A stretch of DNA of 64,000 nucleotides. Origin: an uncultured Aquimarina sp. (GTDB taxonomy: Bacteria; Bacteroidota; Bacteroidia; Flavobacteriales; Flavobacteriaceae). Below the pieces are notes generated by a model. The model was not told the DNA's origin and searched no databases. It saw nothing but the letters and a program-made list of their open reading frames with translations. The position numbers and the translations under genes are program-made. Within the stretch, counting starts at the first letter, position 1. The number at the start of each line of letters is the position of its first letter. Of the stretch, positions 15,131-24,643 are shown piece by piece. The stretch covers positions 62,001 through 126,000 of the forward strand of contig CANMDW010000003.1 of the NCBI GenBank assembly GCA_947496705.1. The letters run 5' to 3'.

Positions 15131-16783
15131 TTAGTTTATTAATTCAGATGGGCTTACAGCGAATTCTTTTTTAAAGCACTTAGAAAAGTAAGAGGGATTA
15201 GAAAACCCCGCCTGAAAAGCAATTTCTGCAATAGTTTTCTGTTGACTCAGTATGAGTTCTTTGGCACGATGCAAACGCACCGAGCAAATCAATTTATTAG
15301 GAGACTTATTAGTAATAGTCTTAAGCTTGCGTTGCAATTGTCGCTCGCTGACACCTATTTCCTTACAAAGCATTTCTACACCAAAATGCTCATTGTCTAG
15401 ATGATTATCGATATTTTGAAGCACTTTTTTCAGAAAAGAATCATTTTGAGGAAATCTATTATGACCAATCCTATTAAGGTTGTTGGGCCTCGACTTTTCG
15501 GCAACAGTAAATAGTAAAAGGGATTCGCCAGATTCGGTTTCAAAAATTGTTTTGTATGGTGTAAAACTCACGCCTGCTCCTACCAGTAAATTTTTTACAG
15601 TTTGGGTTAACAATATTTGATTGGGTATAGGTTGCTTAAATATTGATGTAGCAAAATCTTCTGTCTCTTTGCTTATACAATTCCTCACCTGACATTCTTT
15701 AATATGAATACCCATAGCCAATTGCGCATTCATTCCTTGAATAGCATCAACCAAATCAATACTGCAATGAACAGCCTTGCTAGGACCTTCAAAAGTAGCG
15801 GTAAATGTTTGTTCATTATATTGTACTATATTACCTCTATATTGTTCTACATATTGTCTAATAAGCTCTTGATGCTTGCAATTATTTGTTTCTGAAGACA
15901 TAATGTGTCCAACAACTATAGTAAAGAGCTGTTTTTCATACACTGGTTTTGGCTTTATATTTAAAATAAAAGCCTTCATCTCTTCCAAAACCTCATTGGT
16001 GTTACCGGTCCAAAACAGATGATCACTACCTTCAAACTCAACAAATTTTGCATCTTGAATGCGTTCAGCTATAAATCGACCTTCTTCAATTTTTACGTCA
16101 ATATCATGGGTACGTTGCAGTATTAAGGTAGGAACTTTTATAGAACCTAAAATGTTGATAATGTCTACTTGCGTATTCATTTTTGCTAACATCATAGCTG
16201 AACTTGGACTTGCTCCTGAACGAAAATAATTAGCCAACCAATCCATGAATACTGTATCATTGGCTTTAGAAGGAGCAAGAGACTCTAAGTTCATCTCGCC
16301 ACTTCCCCAGCTATTTTCAATCATATCATAAACAACCTGGCGTTCTTGGTTTGTCGGTGCCCAAGGATAATCAGGAGCATATATTCGTTTGGCAAATATC
16401 CCAAAAGCCATTAGAGAGATAGTTCGGTTTGGATATGTAGCGGCAAATAAGGCCGAGACAGACCCCCCTTCAGAATGTCCAAATAAAGCTGCTTTTTGAG
16501 AGCCTACTGCGTCCATCACGGCTCTAATGTCATCCATTCTTTCTTCTAAGGTTGGAAACCCTACAACACGATCAGAAAGCCCTGTTCCCCGCTTATCAAA
16601 TAGAATAACTCTGGCTACTTTTCCTAATTCCTGTAAAAAATTGACCAGTTCTGGACAAGCCCACATCCAATCAATATTAGAAACCCATCCCGGAATATAA
16701 ACCAAGTCAATGGGGCCTGAACCAAAAACCTGATATGCAATATTGATGTGACCATTTTTAGTATATTTAGTATCTGGTTTCAT
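15131..16783 (-). CDS. Alpha/beta hydrolase - cyclase-like - AraC HTH fusion protein
   Basis: 550 aa in three parts. Residues 1-275 are an alpha/beta hydrolase with nucleophile elbow GHSEGG (Ser104), an acid near Asp227-Asp229 and His255 (GSDHLFW). Residues about 285-410 align by eye to the class III adenylate cyclase domain seen in hydrolase-cyclase fusions (LFTIVVG for LFTDIVG, FEGPSKAVHCSIDLVDAI, MGIHIKECQV), but the metal-binding Asp positions look lost, so it is probably catalytically dead. Residues about 450-548 are an AraC-type double HTH (FGVEMLCKEIGVSERQLQR, ...AFQAGFSNPSYFSKCF). A cytosolic ligand-sensing transcription regulator is the likeliest role. A gap of about 340 bp precedes it. 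Confidence 0.85.
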   Translation of the reverse strand: MKPDTKYTKNGHINIAYQVFGSGPIDLVYIPGWVSNIDWMWACPELVNFLQELGKVARVILFDKRGTGLSDRVVGFPTLEERMDDIRAVMDAVGSQKAALFGHSEGGSVSALFAATYPNRTISLMAFGIFAKRIYAPDYPWAPTNQERQVVYDMIENSWGSGEMNLESLAPSKANDTVFMDWLANYFRSGASPSSAMMLAKMNTQVDIINILGSIKVPTLILQRTHDIDVKIEEGRFIAERIQDAKFVEFEGSDHLFWTGNTNEVLEEMKAFILNIKPKPVYEKQLFTIVVGHIMSSETNNCKHQELIRQYVEQYRGNIVQYNEQTFTATFEGPSKAVHCSIDLVDAIQGMNAQLAMGIHIKECQVRNCISKETEDFATSIFKQPIPNQILLTQTVKNLLVGAGVSFTPYKTIFETESGESLLLFTVAEKSRPNNLNRIGHNRFPQNDSFLKKVLQNIDNHLDNEHFGVEMLCKEIGVSERQLQRKLKTITNKSPNKLICSVRLHRAKELILSQQKTIAEIAFQAGFSNPSYFSKCFKKEFAVSPSELIN

Positions 16784-17124
16784 AAAATATATCCTATTCT
16801 TTTAATTTGATAAAACAGTATCATGGTTTTATTTGAGTGAAAATTATAAATAGTAAATAACCTTATCTAAAGTTAGACATTGCTTTCACGTATTTAACAA
16901 AAAGTGATCTTAAGTTAAACGTCACGTTCTTAAAACAAAGAAATGTATAAGGAGCCTACATTGCAAAAAAAAGGGGGTAGCAAAAGAGTATCAAGCAACG
17001 TAATTTGCTCAATTTTAGCATTTTAAAATAACAATAAGATATTCCTCACAACATAGGGCTTTTATAAATTAAAGAAGATATGAGTTTAATCAAAAAACTG
17101 TGTACAAGGAATGCTTTTAATACC
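16784..17124. other. Intergenic region, nothing recognised
   Basis: AT-rich DNA between two minus-strand regulator genes. It should contain the promoter of the hydrolase-AraC gene, but I see no clear -7/-33 pair, hairpin or small frame. Confidence 0.3.
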
Positions 17125-18795
17125 TTATAACGTAATATTTTTATTTTCAATAAAAGCAATAATATCTTGTTTAGAACCTAAACCAAGTTTTTTACGAATA
17201 CGATATCTTGAAGATTTTATAGCAGCTACTGTATTGTTTTGAAGTTTACTAATTTCTGTGGTACTGAGCTCCATTTTCATAAGACAAAGGAGCTCCTTTT
17301 CCTTTGGTTTTAATTCGGAAAAATGTTGATCAAGTAGTATTTTAAAATCAATATTTACCTCGTCGAGGTAAGTCTGTAGACTTAAAGATGATTTTTTAGA
17401 ACCTTTCTCTGATAATAATGAAGCAGATATGGAACGTAATGCAGACTTGCGTTCTCTCTCATCCTCTAAAGCTGTAACTTGCTTAATATCATCTATTGTA
17501 TTATTAAAGACTTCTTCTCTAACAGAGCTTTCTACCACCACTTTTTTAAGTTCTCGTTCTCGATATGCGAGTGCTAAGTCCGTTTTTAATTTTTCAAGCT
17601 CTGCTAGTTCGGCTTTATTTGCGACAAGCTCTAGTTTTTGTTTATTATTTTTTCTAATAAAATAGATTAAAAACAAAGCTGCCAGAACTGTAATAACGAG
17701 TAACCCTAAATACAATTTCTTTTTAGTAGATTCATTCTTGAGGTTTATGGCGACTAGTTCCTTTTCTCTCTTATATTGATATGCAAATTCCAAATCGGCA
17801 AAACGTTTTGTTGTACTTTCCTTTACTAAAGAATCTTTGTACCTATCTTGAATTAAAAAAGCTTCATAAGACTCTGAAAAATTTTTATCATTATAGGCTA
17901 TTCCAACTTTGGCATGGTATGTTGATTGTATTAAAAATAACGCGTTCACCTTTTTTGAAAAGAAAATAGCACTGTCTATATGTGCATTTGCTTTGCTATA
18001 CTCTTTTTGTTTGTCATATACTTTTGCTAGATTAGAATGGTTATGTGCTCTGATATTATACGCAGTCGGGTCTAACAGTTTTAAGTTTTCTCTATAAATG
18101 TTGCCCGCTAGATCGTATTTTCCTGCGTCTGCATAGATACTAGCTAAATTTGCCTTTATTTGTAGTCTAAGTGTCTTAGAGGTGTCAGCTTCTATAGCCT
18201 TTTTGAAATAATACGTAGCAGAATCCATCTTTTCCTGTTTACTAAAGATTCTTCCTATTCGATTCAACGTAAGTGCTTGCCCACGGGCTGACTTTGCCTT
18301 TTCATGAAATACTAATGCACGTATATGAAATCGTTTTGCTTTCTCAAAATCCATTTGTCTTGAGTAAATATTCCCTAGATTACTTATAGTTCTTCCTATA
18401 ATCATATCATACTCGATCTCTGTCGCAATATCTAAGGCCTCATTTGCATATTGCAAGGCTGCTGCGGTATCTTGTAAATTTAAGGATACGCTTGACAGAC
18501 TGTACAATAATTCTGCTTCCAGCTTTTGATAATGATAACTATTATATCCTTTATCCTTAATGATTTTATGAACATCTAGAAAGATTTCTTTGGCAATATT
18601 GCCATCAAAATAGGCTAATTGACCTGCCAGTTTTAATCTAAGTGTTAACCGTAAAGAATCTGAATCTGCCTTTTCTATTTGTAGTTTAGTTGCTTCTATC
18701 TTTCGAGTACGTGCATCTGCAACATTATTTTCTACCTGTGAATAGGAAAAAAGAGAGATCAAACATAACAGTGGGAATAAAACTCTAGTTTTCAA
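17125..18795 (-). CDS. TPR - membrane segment - LuxR/GerE-like HTH regulator
   Basis: 556 aa. Signal peptide (MKTRVLFPLLCLISLFSYSQ), then about six tetratricopeptide repeats (residues 40-330, e.g. GRTISNLGNIYSRQMDFEKA), one membrane helix (LYLGLLVITVLAALFLIYFI, about 353-372), a coiled coil (about 375-450) and a C-terminal helix-turn-helix (KPKEKELLCLMKMELSTTEI, ...SRYRIRKKLGL). The layout places a periplasmic protein-binding domain and a cytosolic DNA-binding domain on one chain, a common one-component signalling design in Bacteroidota. The neighbour at 19148-20908 is a paralogue. Confidence 0.85.
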   Translation of the reverse strand: MKTRVLFPLLCLISLFSYSQVENNVADARTRKIEATKLQIEKADSDSLRLTLRLKLAGQLAYFDGNIAKEIFLDVHKIIKDKGYNSYHYQKLEAELLYSLSSVSLNLQDTAAALQYANEALDIATEIEYDMIIGRTISNLGNIYSRQMDFEKAKRFHIRALVFHEKAKSARGQALTLNRIGRIFSKQEKMDSATYYFKKAIEADTSKTLRLQIKANLASIYADAGKYDLAGNIYRENLKLLDPTAYNIRAHNHSNLAKVYDKQKEYSKANAHIDSAIFFSKKVNALFLIQSTYHAKVGIAYNDKNFSESYEAFLIQDRYKDSLVKESTTKRFADLEFAYQYKREKELVAINLKNESTKKKLYLGLLVITVLAALFLIYFIRKNNKQKLELVANKAELAELEKLKTDLALAYRERELKKVVVESSVREEVFNNTIDDIKQVTALEDERERKSALRSISASLLSEKGSKKSSLSLQTYLDEVNIDFKILLDQHFSELKPKEKELLCLMKMELSTTEISKLQNNTVAAIKSSRYRIRKKLGLGSKQDIIAFIENKNITL

Positions 18796-18928
18796 AATAG
18801 AGGGATTTTAAATAAAATTATTATTGACACTTTAATTTTAGCTAAAATACAACTTCATGCTATAATTGATATAACACATTTGTATTTTCTAAAATAAAGT
18901 GTTCTTTTACTATAAAGTGATTTAAACT

Positions 18929-18948
18929 TTTTTTCAATTCTCTATAAA
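18929..18948. promoter_or_regulatory. Conserved 20-bp motif upstream of TPR-HTH gene (copy 1)
   Basis: TTTTTTCAATTCTCTATAAA here differs by one base from 20944-20963 upstream of the paralogous gene. The rest of the 18796-19147 gap shows nothing else. It could be an autoregulatory operator or a relic of the duplication. Confidence 0.4.
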
Positions 18949-19147
18949 AATGGTAGTAGTTAAAATCATAATGTAGCAGGGCAAAAATAAAGCATACTTA
19001 GATATATCCGTTAGAAATGACGTGTACGATGAGTAGACCTGGAAGGATCTGTTGTTAAAAAAAGGGTACAACAGGTAAACAAAAAACAATCAAAATACTG
19101 ATAATCAGTTATTTATTTTTTAATGTTTTTTATGATATCGAATACTC

Positions 19148-20908
19148 TTAATCACTCTCTTTTTCTTGTTCCAGGTGTACTAAATAGGTAAGAATTTCTT
19201 GCCGGGAATCTAATCCTAGTTTTTTACGAAGACGGTATCGTGCAGTTTTTACACTCTCTGGCGATATCCCAAGAATACTGGCTGTTTCTTTAATATTCAG
19301 GTTTAGTCGAATCAAGGAGCAAATTTTTAGGTCATTTGTGCCCAAATCCTCGTGCTTTGATTTTAACTTGGAGTAGAATCCTTGATGAGCATCTTCAAAA
19401 AATCTACTGAAATCCTCCCAATCCCTATCAATACTCAGGTTTTTTCGTATTATTTTATTGAGATCGGTAATTAATTTATCTTTTTCAATAGAGGAGGATT
19501 TTTTGATACCATGTATAGTACTCTGTAATTGCTGCACGACTTCGTTCTTTTTTATGAAATTGAGAGTATACGAGGAGAGCTCTTTATTTTTAAAATCTAA
19601 TTGTCGTTTTAATTCCTGTTGCTTTAATTCTGAGTTCTCTAAATCTTTCTGACTAAGGGCATATGCAGATTCCAGAAGTTCTTGGCTTTTGGCAGATAAT
19701 TGTTTACTCTTTCTAGCACGCTGTCTTGATATAACATAAATCACATATCCACAGATAGATATGATAGTAACTCCCAGAATTAAGATGAGTTTAATAAGGT
19801 TATCTTTTTTTTCCTGTGCTTTAAGTGCCAACAGTTCTTTATCTTTTCTCTCTAACTCGTTCTCAAACTCTAAATAAGCGATTTGCTTTGATTTTTCTGA
19901 ATTAAAAAGAGAATCTTTCAGGGTACTATATTTGTCATAAAATATGAAGGCTTCTTCCGGTTTGTATTGCTGTTTTTTTAGTTCTTTCAATTCCTCGTAT
20001 GCAAATAATTCATATTTTTTTAAGTTATTTTCTTTAGCGAGTTCTAGCCCTTTGTTTAATTCAATCGCCGCTTCATCAAGATTATTAGATAGCCTTAGAA
20101 TTTTTCCGTAGATAATAAGATTATTGGTTAATCCATCAATATCACTCACTTTACTACCCAGTACCATTGACTTTTTTATATGATAATAGGCCTGCTCAAT
20201 TTCATTTTTATGAAGGTACAATATTCCCAGTCTATTATGCGCCTCGGCTATTCCATACGTAAAATCGTTAGCGATATGCATTTGTAGCGCATTTGTTAGG
20301 TATTGTAGCGCCTCAGTATCCTTATGTTGTTCTATGAGAATAGTTCCTATTTTGGTAAAAGTAGTCGCTATCCTACCTTTTAATCCCAATGCAGCAAATT
20401 CGTTGATCGCCTGTTCATAATTATGTAGGGCCTTCTCGTACTCTCTGAGATCAGCATACACCATACCGATATTGAGTCTTGTGTTGGCTAATCCTGTTTT
20501 ATCTTGTATCTTTTTGTAAACTTTATGAGAAGTATTCAGATATTCTAAAGCCTTGTTTTGATTGCCCTGCGCCCAATAGGCAACTCCTATAATACGATTT
20601 GCTTTTGCCAGACCATTAGCATACGATAATGTTTCTGATAATCGCAATGCTTCTTTACCAAAATTAATAGACTCATTGGCATCTACAATCCAATATTCAA
20701 AACCAATGGTATTCAGAAGGTCTGCTTTTATACTATCATCTTCTTTATGCAAGTTCAATTGATGTAGCAAACTATCGATTTTCTGGGTATTCGCCAATAA
20801 TTGTGTAAAAGAGAGAAAGAAAAGGGCTTCAAAAAAAATACAAATAGCTGACTTTCTTAAACATACACATCTTTTTGCTTGATATAAAGAAACATTAAAC
20901 AAACTCAT
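19148..20908 (-). CDS. TPR - membrane segment - LuxR/GerE-like HTH regulator (paralogue)
   Basis: 586 aa with the same plan as its neighbour: N-terminal hydrophobic signal (ICIFFEALFFLSFTQLLA), tetratricopeptide repeats (about 55-330, e.g. GLANTRLNIGMVYADLREYE), one membrane helix (LIKLILILGVTIISICGYVIYVI, about 375-397), a coiled coil, then an HTH ending GISPESVKTARYRLRKKLGL. The 40-residue N-terminal extension before the signal is unusual, so a shorter start is possible. It probably senses an envelope cue and controls transcription directly. Targets unknown. Confidence 0.85.
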   Translation of the reverse strand: MSLFNVSLYQAKRCVCLRKSAICIFFEALFFLSFTQLLANTQKIDSLLHQLNLHKEDDSIKADLLNTIGFEYWIVDANESINFGKEALRLSETLSYANGLAKANRIIGVAYWAQGNQNKALEYLNTSHKVYKKIQDKTGLANTRLNIGMVYADLREYEKALHNYEQAINEFAALGLKGRIATTFTKIGTILIEQHKDTEALQYLTNALQMHIANDFTYGIAEAHNRLGILYLHKNEIEQAYYHIKKSMVLGSKVSDIDGLTNNLIIYGKILRLSNNLDEAAIELNKGLELAKENNLKKYELFAYEELKELKKQQYKPEEAFIFYDKYSTLKDSLFNSEKSKQIAYLEFENELERKDKELLALKAQEKKDNLIKLILILGVTIISICGYVIYVISRQRARKSKQLSAKSQELLESAYALSQKDLENSELKQQELKRQLDFKNKELSSYTLNFIKKNEVVQQLQSTIHGIKKSSSIEKDKLITDLNKIIRKNLSIDRDWEDFSRFFEDAHQGFYSKLKSKHEDLGTNDLKICSLIRLNLNIKETASILGISPESVKTARYRLRKKLGLDSRQEILTYLVHLEQEKESD

Positions 20909-20943
20909 GAAAAATAGTGGTTACAGGTAGAATAGGTTTTAAA

Positions 20944-20963
20944 TTTTTTCAATTCTCTGTAAA
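20944..20963. promoter_or_regulatory. Conserved 20-bp motif upstream of TPR-HTH paralogue (copy 2)
   Basis: TTTTTTCAATTCTCTGTAAA lies 36-55 bp upstream of the 19148-20908 gene start. Copy 1 lies 134-153 bp upstream of the other paralogue, so the distance is not conserved. Nothing else was recognised in 20909-21231. Confidence 0.4.
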
Positions 20964-21231
20964 GCTACTTATCATTTTTTTAATCAAAGCAGTAACAAAT
21001 GTTAAATCATGCAGCGTACTATTATGTTTTGAACATCTTATGCTTAATCTCCTTTTGGTTTATGAAAAGCTTCAACACTGTTTATATACTAAAACTTATT
21101 CAGGTAGGATCGTCAACTTGATTGGTAATGTTAGTTGGTCAAAAAATACCTAATCATCCTTTAGGGTATGCTGCTAATGATCTGGCATAAAGCCTTGTAG
21201 TTCTTATACCCTTATTATTGATCTAAAGTAC

Positions 21232-21777
21232 TTATAAAGAAACTCCAACCAAAACTCCCGCACCAACTCCAGCAAGGCCTATGAGTATTTTTTCAAGAAC
21301 AGTTTTCCTTCTTTGTCGCTTGTTCACTTTTTCAACAAGCTCAAGGCTGTTAGTTGCTTTCTCAAGGCTGTTTACCGTATAATCCAGCGCTTTTTGCGTA
21401 TGGTTTAAAGTTGCCTGGGTTTTTTGATAGACTATTTGATCCAAACTATCGCTTTTGGTAAAATTGATAGTTAATCTGCGCTCTAAATCGATGTTTCTAC
21501 GAAGTGTTTGGGTATACTTTTCTATGATTTCTTTGGTCATCTTATCTTGGTCAATCGTACTTTGATACACATTTTTGATTGCCAAAAAGGATTTTTTATT
21601 TACCAAGTATATATCAGGCGTTCTAAATACGTAAAGGCTGTCTTTTTTTACTATAAGGGGTTCTCCGGTACGATTGGCATATGACTCGGAGATTTCAATT
21701 ACTTTTAAAGAATCGATTTCTTGACAGAACGTTGTAGAAACCGTTAATATAAAAAATAAGGATAATAATTTGTTCAT
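21232..21777 (-). CDS. Secreted/membrane coiled-coil protein with C-terminal glycine-rich helix
   Basis: 181 aa. Signal peptide MNKLLSLFFILTVSTTFCQ, a helical body with long coiled-coil runs (KALDYTVNSLEKATNSLELV), a basic patch (KRQRRKT) and a C-terminal hydrophobic segment ILIGLAGVGAGVLVGVSL. That gives a periplasmic coiled coil anchored at its C-terminus. It follows the 128-aa coiled-coil gene by 32 bp. No family recognised. In the setting of a possible lysis cassette it could act in envelope bridging, which is inference. Confidence 0.6.
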   Translation of the reverse strand: MNKLLSLFFILTVSTTFCQEIDSLKVIEISESYANRTGEPLIVKKDSLYVFRTPDIYLVNKKSFLAIKNVYQSTIDQDKMTKEIIEKYTQTLRRNIDLERRLTINFTKSDSLDQIVYQKTQATLNHTQKALDYTVNSLEKATNSLELVEKVNKRQRRKTVLEKILIGLAGVGAGVLVGVSL

Positions 21778-21809
21778 GATTTTTTAATTTATGATGACGA
21801 TACCAAAGT

Positions 21810-22196
21810 TTATTGATCTAAACCAAAAAGACCATCTAATACAGAACGATCTTTAGCCAATCTATCATTAGTGAGTTGTATAGAATCCTTAATACGTAGT
21901 AATTCAGTCCAATCTTTAGCGGTTTTTCTTTTAAATGCAAGTATCAAAGAGTCTCGTCTATGAATAATCAGATTTTTCCGGGCTTTCATTTGCTCAAATT
22001 CTTTCTTGGAGTTTTCCAATTGGGACTTGGCGACGGTTATGGCGTCTTTTGAAATCTTTAGTTCTTCTTTTGCCTTGTCTAGTTCTGATGCTACGATTTT
22101 CCAATTCGTACTAGAATTGAAGATCAAATAACCAATTATGATTAAAAATAGTAAAGCAATCATCTGGAGAATAATGTTAATATGAGTGTTTTGCAT
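21810..22196 (-). CDS. Single-span coiled-coil membrane protein (inner-membrane spanin-like topology)
   Basis: 128 aa: a short polar start, one membrane helix (IILQMIALLFLIIIGYLIF, residues 8-26) and then a long charged coiled coil (KAKEELKISKDAITVAK ... QLENSKKEFEQMKAR) predicted to lie in the periplasm. This N-in/C-out plan is that of phage i-spanins, though many unrelated proteins share it. It is preceded by a 196-bp gap holding inverted repeats (GGTAGCG/CGCTACC at 22297-22341 and AAGGATC/GATCCTT at 22221-22243). Confidence 0.6.
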   Translation of the reverse strand: MQNTHINIILQMIALLFLIIIGYLIFNSSTNWKIVASELDKAKEELKISKDAITVAKSQLENSKKEFEQMKARKNLIIHRRDSLILAFKRKTAKDWTELLRIKDSIQLTNDRLAKDRSVLDGLFGLDQ

Positions 22197-22392
22197 CGAT
22201 TAATAATTTACTATGTATTGAAGGATCATATAATTCGATCCTTAAAAAGTTTTTTGAGTATTGGTCATATATAGGCCCGAAAAGAAACCTTATCGAGGTA
22301 GCGTATGCTTCTGGGTTCATACTTCTGGTTATTTCGCTACCGTATATGAAAAATGCTCTGTAAAAAGGTCTGCCAGTTACTTTAAAATCCAG

Positions 22393-22977
22393 CTATTTTT
22401 TTTCAATTTTGATCGTATATTTTTCTTTATACAAAATCACCAGATTACAAAAAGAGATCATAAACCCGGCCGAAAACAGATAACAAAAAAATAAAAGAAT
22501 CATCAATTGTATTCGATTGGACATGATACTCTGTTTGGTCCAGGCTTTTTCAGGATCACCCAGCAAGATCATCATTTGTTCATTTCGGGCTGGTAAAAAC
22601 CCGTGTGATGCTTTGAACGCCTCAAATGGATTATTATCTACCATTTCATCACCAATAACAATGTCTTTCTCGAGATAGGGCAATGTTTTGGCTTCTCGAG
22701 CAAAATGATAGGTAGCATAAACACCTATAAAAAGAACGAGAAATTCAATAGACAAACGCATCCACGTTCTTGTAGATTTATTTTTAAGTGAATACAAAAT
22801 CAGAAATCCGGCAAGCACTGTGGCTATAAACACCCCAAACTTCATAAAAAAAGCAGTGTTTTCATCTGTTGCATGCCAAGAGGGTAAAGGTATAATAAAA
22901 GCTCCCGTAACCGAAACAATCCACGTACTAAGCAGTGTGATCTCTTTCCAAACTTCTTTTAATCGGTTTACTAGCAT
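22393..22977 (-). CDS. Multispan membrane protein, about four helices, holin candidate
   Basis: 194 aa with hydrophobic segments near residues 18-33, 47-64, 74-91 and 155-183, and a soluble loop of about 60 residues between the third and fourth (ending ARNEQMMILLGDPEKAW). The C-terminus is basic (KEKYTIKIEKK). No family recognised. It starts 7 bp after the lipoprotein gene stop, so they are co-transcribed. With a leaderless amidase next door, a pore-forming (holin-like) role is an attractive but unproven reading. Confidence 0.6.
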   Translation of the reverse strand: MLVNRLKEVWKEITLLSTWIVSVTGAFIIPLPSWHATDENTAFFMKFGVFIATVLAGFLILYSLKNKSTRTWMRLSIEFLVLFIGVYATYHFAREAKTLPYLEKDIVIGDEMVDNNPFEAFKASHGFLPARNEQMMILLGDPEKAWTKQSIMSNRIQLMILLFFCYLFSAGFMISFCNLVILYKEKYTIKIEKK

Positions 22978-22984
22978 AGTACCT

Positions 22985-23662
22985 TTATTTGGGGGTTTTT
23001 AAAACTAGTTGTTTCTCTTCTTCTGTCCCGTTACTCATGATCAGGTGCAATTCTGGTTCCCCTACCCGATTTTCTTTTTCTAACCAAAACAAATAATAAC
23101 CAGGCACAAAATCTTGAGTAGCACTATTTGTAGGCTTATTAAATCGGAACCGTTTGATATCCAATGCTTTTTCATAAGACAATTTCCCAAAAACAAAATA
23201 GCCTTCTTCTTCACTAGAATCAACAGTCACTCTGATCTTGGTATTAGCATCGTTTTTTGCACTGCTATGAATAGATTTCAACTTGGCATTATAATCCAGA
23301 TATATAGCATTTAAAATGAAAGCTTTGTCGGGTATCGTATTAAAATCTTTATCTATACGCTCTATTATTTTTTGTGCTCCTTGTAATGTGGCCATATACT
23401 CTGGAGTGAGTGCATATTTTTTATTGCACTCTTCTAGAACAGGAAATAATTCCTTACTCATTTTTTCTAACTTGCCGTATGTTTTTATAAGACTATCATC
23501 TTCTGTCGCAGGTATTTTTTCTGCCAAATTCGTTACTGCCTGTTGCGTTTTTGATAACACAACAGAAAGTGTATTATCTGTTGGCCCATAACTCGCACAA
23601 CTATACATAAAAACTGAAATATAAAACGTGAATGTAAACTTGTAGAAATTTTTCATGTGCAA
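22985..23662 (-). CDS. Lipoprotein of unknown function, 225 aa
   Basis: Signal peptide with lipobox FMYSC (Cys about residue 22), then a helical region (about 30-140, e.g. SKTQQAVTNLAEKIP) and a beta-rich C-terminal half (about 145-225: TKIRVTVDSSEEEGYFVFG, GYYLFWLEKENRVGEPELH). The upstream gap holds a TAACTTTG -7 element and a CGAC direct-repeat operator that matches those of the amidase and the eCIS operon. It heads the four-gene run down to 21232. Confidence 0.65.
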   Translation of the reverse strand: MHMKNFYKFTFTFYISVFMYSCASYGPTDNTLSVVLSKTQQAVTNLAEKIPATEDDSLIKTYGKLEKMSKELFPVLEECNKKYALTPEYMATLQGAQKIIERIDKDFNTIPDKAFILNAIYLDYNAKLKSIHSSAKNDANTKIRVTVDSSEEEGYFVFGKLSYEKALDIKRFRFNKPTNSATQDFVPGYYLFWLEKENRVGEPELHLIMSNGTEEEKQLVLKTPK

Positions 23663-23690
23663 TAGGTTTTAATATGTACTATACTAGTAA

Positions 23691-23757
23691 CAAAGTTACA
23701 GCCATAGGTAGTTATCCTAACTATAACAAAAACGACAAATCAAGGCAATTTCCCGAC
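23691..23757 (-). promoter_or_regulatory. Promoter and CGAC direct-repeat operator of the lipoprotein operon
   Basis: Minus-strand -7 element TAACTTTG at 23691-23698. Upstream of it lies CGACAAATC (from 23733) followed 21 bp on by CGAC (23754-23757). The 35-bp gap from -7 element to first repeat matches the 33 and 34 bp at the amidase and eCIS promoters. Confidence 0.7.
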
Positions 23758-23777
23758 TTCATATAAGCTTAAGAGTT

Positions 23778-24548
23778 CTATCTAAGGCCTTCAATTATTT
23801 TTTCCCAATGAAAAGCGGGGCCTATATCCCACTTGCCAGACGATCTGTAATTTACATGAGACACGATACCTTTAAAATTAACTAACTCATCTTCTGCCCC
23901 TGTACTATACCGCTTATCTTCTGGCAAAAAGGCTCTTGGTATGTTGTATTCTGCGGTGAGGTAACGAAGTAACAGCAGTACACTATGGTATTGTCGTCTT
24001 GTAAATTTGGCATAGTATACTTCTCCTCGGTAAGGATGTTCGAGCTTCGTATAAAACTGTTTTTCCCTTATATCACAATACACATCGGTATCGCTATACA
24101 CGGTAACCAATTTGTTATCTATTCTTTTTAAAAAACCAATATTAGACATTTCTATAGCAATGGTTCGTTTGCTACCATTGGTATTACCACCAATAGCTCC
24201 TGAACCTAAATGATACGACCAATAGGCAGACGACCATAAATTGAGTATGTTACCGTTTCTTGCAATAATAAACGGAGTAGATACATGGTTGTTGGGTCTA
24301 GACAAAGCAGCCACATCCCCTTTTATATAACCAGCTGTATAATGGAGTACAATCTGCGTTTTTGTGTTCTTCTCCTGATAATAAAACGAAGTATCTCCAT
24401 TTTTTGGCCTGCAATTAATATAAGGCATTACTTGATCAGAACCTTTAATGGGCACTGTCATTTCTGATAAAATAAATTCTTTTCCGTCTGAGTCTTTTCC
24501 TGTTTCGAAAAAGGTGTTCTCGTGATTTGGAATACTGGTTGCTTTCAT
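23778..24548 (-). CDS. N-acetylmuramoyl-L-alanine amidase-like protein (Amidase_2 fold), endolysin candidate
   Basis: 256 aa without a signal peptide, so cytosolic unless released by another route, as phage endolysins are. The Amidase_2/PGRP zinc pattern is present: LHYTAG (His69), AIEMSN (Glu133 region), SHVNYRSSGKWDIGP (His231, Asp241), with WSYHLG (His113) in the usual place. The family cleaves the MurNAc-L-Ala bond of peptidoglycan. Its own promoter carries the same operator as the lipoprotein operon and the eCIS operon. Alternatives are cell-wall recycling or an antibacterial effector, but the shared operator favours a lysis role in eCIS release. Confidence 0.8.
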   Translation of the reverse strand: MKATSIPNHENTFFETGKDSDGKEFILSEMTVPIKGSDQVMPYINCRPKNGDTSFYYQEKNTKTQIVLHYTAGYIKGDVAALSRPNNHVSTPFIIARNGNILNLWSSAYWSYHLGSGAIGGNTNGSKRTIAIEMSNIGFLKRIDNKLVTVYSDTDVYCDIREKQFYTKLEHPYRGEVYYAKFTRRQYHSVLLLLRYLTAEYNIPRAFLPEDKRYSTGAEDELVNFKGIVSHVNYRSSGKWDIGPAFHWEKIIEGLR

Positions 24549-24643
24549 GTTCCGTTTGGTTTTATATTACTTGGACAATCTTATCTAAAAGTTGCTGCTT
24601 GATTTTTAACTTTATTTAATTGATTTTAACATTGAAATCGGAA

